Part shown: positions 57,348-64,000 of the stretch, piece by piece
Numbering within the stretch: position 1 is the first letter of the stretch
Layout: every line of letters begins with the position of its first letter
Assembly (NCBI RefSeq): GCF_008365375.1
Contig: NZ_QOKW01000002.1
Coordinates: 248,001 to 312,000 of the forward strand
Source: Roseomonas genomospecies 6
GTDB taxonomy: Bacteria; Pseudomonadota; Alphaproteobacteria; Azospirillales; Azospirillaceae
Direction: 5' to 3'
Length of the DNA stretch: 64,000 nt
Translations under genes and position numbers: made by a program
Notes under the pieces: model-generated
What the model was told of the DNA's origin: nothing
Seen by the model: only the letters and a program-made list of their open reading frames with translations
Database searches by the model: none

Positions 57348-58427
57348 TCACTCCTGCTCCTCGCTGGGGAAGTGCCGCCCCTGCCCCAGCTTGTCCTCGA
57401 TGTAGAGCATGTTCACCAGCACCAGCAGGACGACCGCGAAGGGTGTCGCGAGGAACATGCCCATCAGCCCGAACAGCACCCCGCCCGCCGCGATGGCGGC
57501 GATGGTGATGACGGGGGGCAGGTCCACCACCTTCTTCTGCATCAGCGGCATGACGACGTTGCCCTCCACCTGCTGGATCAGCACATAGAGCCCCGCCACC
57601 CACAGCGCATCCTGCGGCGACTGGGCGAAGGCGATGAGGATCGCCGGAACGGCGGCCAGGAACGGGCCGATCAGCGGGATGAACTCCAGCAGGGCCGCCA
57701 GAAGGCCGAGCGCCGGGGCGCTGGGGATGCCCAGCAGCAGGAGCCCCGCCGTGGTCAGCACGCCGACGATGGCCATGGAGGCCAACTGTCCGATCAGCCA
57801 TTTCCACAGCGACTCCCCCGTCACGTCCAGCACCTCCCGCGCGCGGTCGTGGCCGCGCGGCGGCACCAGAAGGACGACGCCGCGCTGGTAGACTCCGGGC
57901 GAGGCCGCCAGATAGATGGCCGTGAACATCACCACCACCAGATCGCCCAGAAAGAACATGACGCTGGACGCGACGGAGCGTAGCCGGTTCATCCAGGATG
58001 ACGCGTCCCGCCCCTGCTCCATGATCTGGTCGCGCAGCGACGCCGGAAGCTGCTGCACGGCGCCGCTGACCTGTTGCGAGAGCTGGTCGAACTGGCTGAC
58101 CACCGAATGGCCCATCAGGAACCCGCCGCCGACCAGGAGCGCCGCCAGCAACAGCAGCACGACGCCCAGCGCCCAGCCCTGCGGAAGCCCGGTGAAGCGG
58201 CGCACCAGCCCGGCCATGCGCTGGAACAGGATCGCCAGAAGCACGCCCGCGAAGACCAGCAGAAGCGCGTCCGCCACCTGCCAGGCCAGGAACAGCGTGC
58301 CCAGCACGCCCGCGGCGATCAGCACCTTCCAGGTGAACAGCTTCAGTTCGGTCGCGCTGCTCCGCCCGGCGGTCGCCGCTTCGCCGGCCTGCAAGGGGGC
58401 CTGTCCGGTCGCGTCCATCGTTCCCAT
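57348..58427 (-). CDS. AI-2E family (YdiK/PerM-like) membrane transporter
   Basis: Inner membrane protein (about 359 aa) with eight predicted helices in the AI-2E/PerM family arrangement: two N-terminal pairs, a soluble amphipathic segment (about 120-165) and a C-terminal group with LEFIPLIGPFLAAVPA and QQVEGNVVMPLMQKKVVDLPPV, the family signature. Substrates vary (autoinducer, ions, small molecules), so none is assigned. ATG 58427 is used; ATG 58418 is nearly as likely. Confidence 0.88.
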   Translation of the reverse strand: MGTMDATGQAPLQAGEAATAGRSSATELKLFTWKVLIAAGVLGTLFLAWQVADALLLVFAGVLLAILFQRMAGLVRRFTGLPQGWALGVVLLLLAALLVGGGFLMGHSVVSQFDQLSQQVSGAVQQLPASLRDQIMEQGRDASSWMNRLRSVASSVMFFLGDLVVVMFTAIYLAASPGVYQRGVVLLVPPRGHDRAREVLDVTGESLWKWLIGQLASMAIVGVLTTAGLLLLGIPSAPALGLLAALLEFIPLIGPFLAAVPAILIAFAQSPQDALWVAGLYVLIQQVEGNVVMPLMQKKVVDLPPVITIAAIAAGGVLFGLMGMFLATPFAVVLLVLVNMLYIEDKLGQGRHFPSEEQE

Positions 58428-58602
58428 CCGCCGTTGCCACCGGCTTGCCGGTCCGATGGACAAACGCCGCCCGCAGGAAAGAGTTGCACCGCCGCGCCGC
58501 TAGTACCTTCGTGCTAATACGCTTATCCGAATGCGCGCCGGCGGTTGGCGCCCCATATCATGTCTGACGCCAAGGAGTCATTCTCGCTGATGTCACCTTA
58601 AA

Positions 58603-58628
58603 AGCCCGCCGGAAACGGCGGGCTCTTT
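58603..58628. terminator. Bidirectional intrinsic terminator
   Basis: A 9-bp stem (58603-58611 with 58616-58624) with a GAAA tetraloop on the plus strand is flanked by CTTTTC on one side and, on the minus strand, by TTTTAA. It lies past the stop of the sensor kinase gene and ends the two-component operon. Confidence 0.9.
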
Positions 58629-58643
58629 TCTTGCGGGGACGGC

Positions 58644-60041
58644 TCAACCCGCGTCCTTCGGGAAGACGATGCCGATCCGCAGCCCCGGCGCGTTGTCCTC
58701 CAGCCGCAGCAACGCGCCGTGAAGCCGCGCCACCGCGTCCACGAGGCTGAGCCCCAGCCCGTTCCCCGGCGAGGCCCGCGCGGCGTCCAGCCGGACGAAG
58801 CGCTCCAGCACCTTCTCCCGCATGTCGGGCGGGATGCCCGGACCGTTGTCCGCCACGGTGATGCGGGCGGCCTGTCCCGTCCCCTCGCCTTCCAGACGCA
58901 GCGCCACCCGCCCGCCTTCCGGCGTGTATTTGATGGCGTTGTCCAGCAGGTTCGACACGGCCTGGGCCAGCAACTGCTCGTTCCCGTGCACGGTCGGTTC
59001 CGCCCGGATGTCCGTGGTGAGCGTCAGACCCTTCTCCTCCGCCACCGGTTCGTAGAGGTCGGCGGCCAGCCGCACCACCCCGGCCAGTTGCACCGGCTCC
59101 AGCGCCTTGCGGTTGGCGCCGGATTCGGCCTCCGCGATCGACAGCAGCGCCGTGAAGGTGGCGAGCAGCCGGTCGGCCTCCAGGATCGTGTCCTGAAGCA
59201 CGGCGCGGTAGACCTCCGGGTCTTCGGTCTCACGGATCAGGGCCAGTTCGACGCGGGCGCGCAGACGCGACAGCGGCGTGCGCAGGTCGTGCGCCACGCT
59301 TTCGGTCACCTGCCGCATGCCGGTCATCAGCCGCTCGATCTGGTCCAGCATGGCGTTCAGGTTGCCGGCCAGCCGGTCGATCTCGTCCCCACCGCCGCCC
59401 CGCGGAACGCGGCCCGACAGGTCGCCGGCCATGATGCGGTGGGTGGTGCGGTTGATCGCCTCGATCCGGTGCATGGCGCCACGCGCCAGCAGCAGGCCGC
59501 CGCCCAGCCCCAGCGCCACCGTCACCAGGAAGACCCAGCGCAGAGACACGGCCATGCGCCCGCGGAGCTGGTCCAGCTCGCTCATGTCGCGGCCCACCAG
59601 CAGGCGGAACTGGCCGGGCAGGACGAAGGACACCGCCATGGCGGTGGAGGGCCGGTTGTTCACGCCGCCGTAGTCGGAAATCTTGAAGTGGGTCCAGCCG
59701 CCCGGCCCCGGTTCCGCATCGGGCCAGCCCGACAGGTTTCCGGCCAGGATGACTCCGCCCGGCGTGGTCAGCAGATAGATGGAGTTGGTGTGGGAGACCG
59801 CGCTGCGCTCCCGCACGGAATCGACCAGCCCGCGCAGGCCGGCGTTGCGGTACTGGTCCTGAAGCCCGGCAACCTCCAGCGCGATGGTGGCGCCGATCTC
59901 CTCCTCCAGGAAGCCCGCGGTGGAGCGGTACACGACCGCCAGGATCACGCTGACCGAAATGATGAACAGGCCCAGGTAAAGCAGGGCCAGCCGGAACGGC
60001 GTCGTGCGCAGAAGCCGCAGGGTGGAAGCGGCAGCCTTCAC
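58644..60041 (-). CDS. Sensor histidine kinase (OmpR-type partner)
   Basis: Membrane sensor kinase (465 aa). Two membrane helices (about 15-38 and 166-186) bracket a periplasmic domain of about 125 residues; HAMP follows (about 188-240). HisKA has SVAHDLRTPLSRL with H251, and the ATPase domain has NLLDNAIKYTPEGG and DNGPGIP. GTG 60041 is the start, with modest support. It lies 31 bases after the response regulator on the same strand. The signal is unknown. Confidence 0.92.
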   Translation of the reverse strand: MKAAASTLRLLRTTPFRLALLYLGLFIISVSVILAVVYRSTAGFLEEEIGATIALEVAGLQDQYRNAGLRGLVDSVRERSAVSHTNSIYLLTTPGGVILAGNLSGWPDAEPGPGGWTHFKISDYGGVNNRPSTAMAVSFVLPGQFRLLVGRDMSELDQLRGRMAVSLRWVFLVTVALGLGGGLLLARGAMHRIEAINRTTHRIMAGDLSGRVPRGGGGDEIDRLAGNLNAMLDQIERLMTGMRQVTESVAHDLRTPLSRLRARVELALIRETEDPEVYRAVLQDTILEADRLLATFTALLSIAEAESGANRKALEPVQLAGVVRLAADLYEPVAEEKGLTLTTDIRAEPTVHGNEQLLAQAVSNLLDNAIKYTPEGGRVALRLEGEGTGQAARITVADNGPGIPPDMREKVLERFVRLDAARASPGNGLGLSLVDAVARLHGALLRLEDNAPGLRIGIVFPKDAG

Positions 60042-60072
60042 GCTCCACCGCCTGCCACCATCCCCACCATCG

Positions 60073-60750
60073 TCACTGCGGCGCCCGCAGGCTGTAGCCG
60101 GCGCCGCGCACCGTGTGGATCAGCGGAGTCGGGAAATCCTTGTCGATCTTCTGGCGCAGACGGGCGATGTGCACGTCGATGACGTTGGTCTGCGGGTCGA
60201 AGTGATAGTCCCACACATTCTCCAGCATCATGGTGCGGGTCACCACGCTGCCGGCGTTGCGCATCAGATACTCAAGCAGGGCGAACTCGCGCGGCAGCAG
60301 GTCGATGGACTTGCCGGCGCGGCGGACCGTGCGCGACAGCAGGTCCAATTCCAGGTCGGCCACCACCAGACGGGTCTGCGGCTGGGCGGCGCTGCGGCGG
60401 CGCACCAGCACCTCGATCCGGGCGAGCAATTCGGAAAAGGCGTAGGGCTTGGTCAGGTAATCGTCGCCGCCGGCCTTCAGCCCCTTCACCCGGTCGTCCA
60501 CGCTGCCGAGCGCCGACAGGAACAGCACCGGCGTGTCGTTGCCCGTGGCGCGCAGGATCTCGACCAGCGACAGCCCGTCGCGGCCCGGCAGCATCCGATC
60601 GACGATCATGACGTCGTAATGCTCGGAGCCGGCCAGGAACAGCCCCTCCTTGCCGTCGTTGGCGACGTCCACGACATGCCCGGCCTCCTTCAGTCCCTTG
60701 GCGAGGTAGGAGGCGGCCTGCTGGTCGTCTTCAATGACGAGGACTTTCAT
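60073..60750 (-). CDS. OmpR/PhoB-family response regulator
   Basis: Transcription regulator (225 aa). Receiver with acidic pair at 8-9, phosphoacceptor D51 in VMIVDRMLPG, and K101 in DDYLTKPYA; winged-helix DNA-binding domain (about 127-222) with LPREFALLEYLMRN and VWDYHFDPQTNVIDVHI, RTVRGAGYSL-type ending HTVRGAGYSLR. It is the first gene of a two-gene operon with the sensor kinase. ATG 60750 is used; ATG 60756 adds two residues. A DegP-type protease gene precedes it on the same strand, a pairing often seen with envelope stress systems. Confidence 0.93.
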   Translation of the reverse strand: MKVLVIEDDQQAASYLAKGLKEAGHVVDVANDGKEGLFLAGSEHYDVMIVDRMLPGRDGLSLVEILRATGNDTPVLFLSALGSVDDRVKGLKAGGDDYLTKPYAFSELLARIEVLVRRRSAAQPQTRLVVADLELDLLSRTVRRAGKSIDLLPREFALLEYLMRNAGSVVTRTMMLENVWDYHFDPQTNVIDVHIARLRQKIDKDFPTPLIHTVRGAGYSLRAPQ

Positions 60751-60793
60751 GAGCATGAGATTACCGCATCCTTCCGCCGGTCCAAAGTCGAAT

Positions 60794-60904
60794 GGCCTTC
60801 GCCCATCCCGGAAGATGGAAGGCCAAACGGAACGTAGGGTGGAGGATGCCTGCGGAGCGGGGGCTCGCGCCGCGGACATCCTCCACCCCGTCACCGGTGA
60901 CGGG
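60794..60904. repeat. Cluster of inverted repeats between degP-like gene and regulator
   Basis: Three structures: 60794-60800/60818-60824 (7 bp), 60837-60848/60877-60888 (12 bp) and the perfect 18-base palindrome 60887-60904. They fill the gap after the protease stop. They could act as terminator and, for the last one, as a binding site; which is unknown. Confidence 0.65.
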
Positions 60905-60929
60905 AGAGAAGCACCGGTGTTTCCCCAAG

Positions 60930-62468
60930 TCACGCCTTGCCGAGCTTCAGCGGGACGAAGCTCTCGTTGCCGCCGCGGTTGACCAGCAGAAGGACCGCCT
61001 TGCGGCCGTTCTTCTCGGCCTCGTGCAGGCTCCGGGTCACCTCCGCGGGGGAGGTCACGGCGTTGTCGCCGACCTTGACGATCACGTCGCCCGGACGGAC
61101 CGCCACGTCACCGGCCTGGGGAGAGACCGACGCGACGACCACGCCCTTCACCTCCGCGCCGAGGCCGAGCCGGCTGCGGGCGGCGCCGTCCAGCGGGGCG
61201 AGCTTCAGCCCCTTCACGGCTTCCACCGCGCTGTCGGCGGCGGGGCCGGCCTCCTCCGCCGCGGCCACGCGCTGCTCCGCGGGCAACGGCGCGATGCTGA
61301 CGGCGAGCGTCATCTCCTTGCCCTTGCGGACCACGGTCAGGTCCACCTTGTCGCCGGCCTTGGTGTCGGCCACCCGGCGGGTGAGGTCGCGCAGCGTGTT
61401 CACCGGCTTGCCGCCGTAGGACAGGATCACGTCGCCCTGGCGGACGCCGGCCTTGGCGGCGGGGCTGTCCGGGGTCACCTCTGCGACCAGGGCGCCCTTG
61501 GGCTGCGACAGGCCGACCGACTCGGCGATCTCCGGCGAGATTTCCTGGATCTTCACGCCCAGCCAGCCGCGCTCCACATGGCCGTTCTCCTTCAACTGGG
61601 CCACGACCTGCTTGGCGATGTTGGACGGAATGGCGAAGCCGATGCCGACCGAGCCGCCGTTCGGCGAATAGATGGCGGTGTTGATGCCGATCACCCGGCC
61701 GTCCATGGTGAAGGTCGGGCCGCCGGAGTTGCCCCGGTTGATGGCGGCATCGAGCTGGAGATAGTCGTCGTAGGGGCCGCTGTGGATGTCGCGCCCGCGG
61801 GCCGAGATGATGCCGCTGGTCACCGTGCCGCCCAGGCCGAAGGGATTGCCGACGGCCATGATCCAGTCGCCGACGCGGGCGGCGTCGCTGTCGCCCCACT
61901 CCAGGGACGGCAGCGGCTTGTCGGATTTCACCTTCAGCAGGGCGATGTCGGTCTTGGCGTCGCGCCCGACCAGGGTGGCGGGCAGTTCCGTTCCGTCCTG
62001 GAGCGTCACCGTGATCTCGTCGGCGCCGTCGATGACGTGGTTGTTGGTCACCACATGGCCGGCGGCGTCGATGATGAAGCCGGAGCCGAGCGAGCCGACC
62101 TTGCCGCGCGGCTGCGCCTCCGGACCGCCATCAGGGACGCCATCCTGGCCGAGCTGGTCCTGGAACTGGCGGAAGAACTCCTCGAAGGGCGATCCCGGCG
62201 GGAAGGCGGGCAGCCGCGGGTTGGCGCGCTCGGCCTTCACCTGCTGGGTGGTGGAGATGTTCACGACGGCGGGCGACACCCGGGACGCCAGGTCGGCGAA
62301 GCTTCCGGGAACGCTCTGGGACGGGACGCTCTCCACGGCGGCGGCGGGCTGCGGGGCGGCGATGAGGAATGGACCGGTCAGCACCGTGGTGCCGAGGAGA
62401 AGGGCGGCGATGGTGCGCCGCACCCGACTCGATCGCGGGGCGGACCCGGCGTTGGCGGGGGTGGACAT
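60930..62468 (-). CDS. DegP/HtrA-type periplasmic serine protease
   Basis: Do-family protease/chaperone (512 aa) with an N-terminal signal/anchor (about 18-44). The triad is H144 (TNNHVIDG), D174 (KTDIALLKV) and S248 (RGNSGGP). Two PDZ domains follow (about 300-390 and 410-505). The start ATG 62468 has GGAGAG 6 bases upstream. It degrades or refolds damaged envelope proteins. It lies 179 bases upstream of the two-component operon on the same strand. Confidence 0.94.
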   Translation of the reverse strand: MSTPANAGSAPRSSRVRRTIAALLLGTTVLTGPFLIAAPQPAAAVESVPSQSVPGSFADLASRVSPAVVNISTTQQVKAERANPRLPAFPPGSPFEEFFRQFQDQLGQDGVPDGGPEAQPRGKVGSLGSGFIIDAAGHVVTNNHVIDGADEITVTLQDGTELPATLVGRDAKTDIALLKVKSDKPLPSLEWGDSDAARVGDWIMAVGNPFGLGGTVTSGIISARGRDIHSGPYDDYLQLDAAINRGNSGGPTFTMDGRVIGINTAIYSPNGGSVGIGFAIPSNIAKQVVAQLKENGHVERGWLGVKIQEISPEIAESVGLSQPKGALVAEVTPDSPAAKAGVRQGDVILSYGGKPVNTLRDLTRRVADTKAGDKVDLTVVRKGKEMTLAVSIAPLPAEQRVAAAEEAGPAADSAVEAVKGLKLAPLDGAARSRLGLGAEVKGVVVASVSPQAGDVAVRPGDVIVKVGDNAVTSPAEVTRSLHEAEKNGRKAVLLLVNRGGNESFVPLKLGKA

Positions 62469-62590
62469 CGGTTGCTCTCCGTGACTGGCGTGCGTTGATC
62501 GTTGCCCCATAAGTAGCGGGCGCCGGGTCACGGGGGGCTTGCGGGCGGATTAAATGATTTTCAGGGAGGGAATAGAAGACGCCGCCGCGT

Positions 62591-63163
62591 TCACAGGGCC
62601 GAACCGGCCATGCGCAGGCGGATGTTCATGGCTTGCCGGCGCACGAGTTCCAGATGCGGGTTGATGGCCAGAGCCGCGTCGAAGGCGCGCAGCGCCCCCG
62701 CCGGTTGGTCGATGGCGAGATAGACGAGGCCCAGCCCGGCCAGCGCCCCGAAATGGCGCGGCTCCAGAGCCAGCACCCGGCGGATGTCCCGCACCGCGGC
62801 GTCGTAATCGCCCAGCAGATATTCGGCGTTGGCCCGCTTGTTCCAGCCTTCGGCGTAGGTCGGGTCGGCGGCGACCACCTGATCGAAGGCGGCCAGAGCC
62901 TCGCCGTAGCGGTCGGCGTTCAGGTCCTGCACGCCGTGGTGCATCAGGACGATCAGATCGTCGTTGGGATGCTCCAGCCAGATGTCCCAGATGCTGTTCT
63001 CCACCGCCTCCGCCGCGACGGCATCGCCGGCGGTCTGCAGATCCTGGAACAGTCCACCGAGTCGCGCGTCCTCCTGCCCTGCCCAAGCCCGCGTACCGGG
63101 GCCGGAAGCGCCGAGGAGCAGAAGGGCCAGGAAGGCCACGGGCAAGAAGATTCGCTGGGTCAT
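62591..63163 (-). CDS. Secreted TPR-repeat protein
   Basis: Protein of 190 aa with a signal peptide (IFLPVAFLALLLLGASG, cleaved near AWA). The mature protein has three tetratricopeptide-type repeats (about 80-180): ADRYGEALAAFDQVVAADP, GDYDAAVRDIRRVLALEP and DQPAGALRAFDAALAINP. TPR domains mediate protein contacts; the partner is unknown. ATG 63163. It lies on the same strand between fusA and the DegP-like gene, with separate intergenic gaps. Confidence 0.85.
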   Translation of the reverse strand: MTQRIFLPVAFLALLLLGASGPGTRAWAGQEDARLGGLFQDLQTAGDAVAAEAVENSIWDIWLEHPNDDLIVLMHHGVQDLNADRYGEALAAFDQVVAADPTYAEGWNKRANAEYLLGDYDAAVRDIRRVLALEPRHFGALAGLGLVYLAIDQPAGALRAFDAALAINPHLELVRRQAMNIRLRMAGSAL

Positions 63164-63306
63164 ACCCAAAAACTGGGATGCGTCACCTGTGCGCAACACT
63201 CATCCAAAGGTGGTGTCGCCGCAAGAAGAGTCCCTCATCCCGGCGGCATACTCCGCCCCATACTCCGCCCATGAGGCCGAGGCAATGACGCCCAGGCAAA
63301 GAAAAA

Positions 63307-63338
63307 GGCCGGCGGATCGCTCCGCCGGCCCGTTTTCC
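63307..63338 (-). terminator. Rho-independent terminator of fusA
   Basis: Perfect 10-bp stem (63307-63316 with 63321-63330), 4-base loop, followed on the minus strand by TTTTT (63302-63306). It lies 34 bases after the fusA stop. Confidence 0.9.
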
Positions 63339-63371
63339 TGGAGGCAACAGCCCGCCATCAGGCGGCCTTTA

Positions 63372-64000
63372 TCAGGCGGCCTTGCTGCGGCCCGCCACGA
63401 TTTCCTCGGTGACGTTGCGCGGCACCGGCTCGTAGTGGCTGAACTCCATCGAGTAGGACGCACGGCCCGAGGTCATGCCACGGAGCTGGCCGATGTAGCC
63501 GAACATCTCGTTCAGCGGCACATGGGCCTCCACGGCGATGTTGGTGCCACGCTCGAGCTGGCCCAGCACCGTGCCGCGGCGGCGGTTCACGTCGCCGATG
63601 ACGTCGCCCAGGTAATCGTCCGGGGTCACGACCTCGACCTTCATGACCGGCTCCAGCAGGATCGGAGCGGCGAGCTTCAGAGCCTCGCGGAAGCAGGCCT
63701 TGGCGGCGATTTCGAACGTCAGGGCGTTCGAGTCGACGTCGTGGTACTTGCCGTCCACCAGGCGGGCGCGGAAGTCCACAGTCGGATAGGAGGCGAGGAC
63801 GCCCTCTTCCTTCTGCATTTCCAGGCCCTTCGCGACCGACGGGACGTATTCGCGCGGCACCGTGCCACCGACCGTCTCGTCCTTGAAGACGAAGCCCTCA
63901 CCGCGCTCCAGCGGCTCGAAGACGATCTTGACTTCGGCGAACTGGCCCGAACCGCCGGTCTGCTTCTTGTGGGTGTAGGTGTACTCGACCGGCTTGGTGA
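63372..64000 (-). CDS. fusA: Elongation factor G, C-terminal part (partial)
   Basis: The last 209 codons of EF-G (translocase GTPase); the 5' part lies beyond the right edge. The visible segment covers domain IV end and domain V, with [16 protein letters not shown] [62 protein letters not shown] and the end VPRNVTEEI. These match EF-G1 closely. The stop region shows a short tandem duplication (see findings). Confidence 0.96.
   Translation of the reverse strand, partial: TKPVEYTYTHKKQTGGSGQFAEVKIVFEPLERGEGFVFKDETVGGTVPREYVPSVAKGLEMQKEEGVLASYPTVDFRARLVDGKYHDVDSNALTFEIAAKACFREALKLAAPILLEPVMKVEVVTPDDYLGDVIGDVNRRRGTVLGQLERGTNIAVEAHVPLNEMFGYIGQLRGMTSGRASYSMEFSHYEPVPRNVTEEIVAGRSKAA

Noticed and set aside
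58560..58601. 13-codon frame just before a terminator (possible leader peptide or small RNA)
   Set aside because: No ribosome binding site or plus-strand promoter was found, and the hairpin is explained as the terminator of the minus-strand sensor kinase operon.

Overview
This window looks like chromosomal DNA from an alphaproteobacterium of the Rhodospirillales, most likely Azospirillum or a close relative. That placement is inferred. It rests on very high GC, the alphaproteobacterial cytochrome oxidase gene order (ctaC-ctaD-ctaB-small gene-ctaG-ctaE-DUF983-SURF1), families typical of the class (DUF3422, hisZ next to purA, a large CheB-CheR-PAS protein) and many GC-rich palindromic repeats between genes. 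No rRNA, CRISPR array, prophage, integrase or transposase was seen.

Layout. 1-4.8 kb: the 3' end of an unidentified gene, a type I secretion ATPase and its HlyD-like adaptor, then a convergent GH5 glycosidase without a signal peptide that may be cargo. 5.1-13.2 kb: a nine-gene minus-strand operon for aa3-type cytochrome c oxidase and its assembly factors, ending with an M32 carboxypeptidase. The leader of this operon holds a sequence matching the RegA/PrrA binding pattern. 13.6-19.6 kb: DUF3422, tldD, a two-ACT-domain regulator and a YjbH-like outer membrane protein, separated by palindromic repeats. 19.6-23.2 kb: a secreted low-complexity protein, a DUF1328 membrane peptide, an ECF sigma factor and a Sel1/lytic transglycosylase protein. 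Two identical tRNA-Glu genes lie at 23.3-23.5 kb.

23.5-38.0 kb is mostly housekeeping: threonine aldolase, a small membrane protein, RluD-type pseudouridine synthase, rpoH, a membrane protein paired with a tail-anchored pseudokinase, purA-hisZ, an unrecognised 569-residue protein, serC, an Asp-box (sialidase-fold) protein and a divergent radical SAM/SPASM enzyme. 38.0-46.6 kb: mntP with an upstream palindrome, a YihY/BrkB membrane protein, fabI, aroC, an IalB-like secreted protein, a REC-HPt protein, an AhpD-like protein and sppA.

46.6-48.2 kb is the only stretch with an accessory character: three small unrecognised minus-strand genes and about 600 bases without a convincing gene. 48.2-53.9 kb: a CheB-CheR-PAS fusion coupled by a GTGA overlap to a hybrid histidine kinase, probably one signalling pathway, followed by an exceptional 84-base palindrome. 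54-64 kb: a FetAB-like exporter, an EmrB/QacA-type MFS pump, an AI-2E-family permease, an OmpR-type two-component pair, a DegP-type protease, a TPR protein and the 3' part of fusA.
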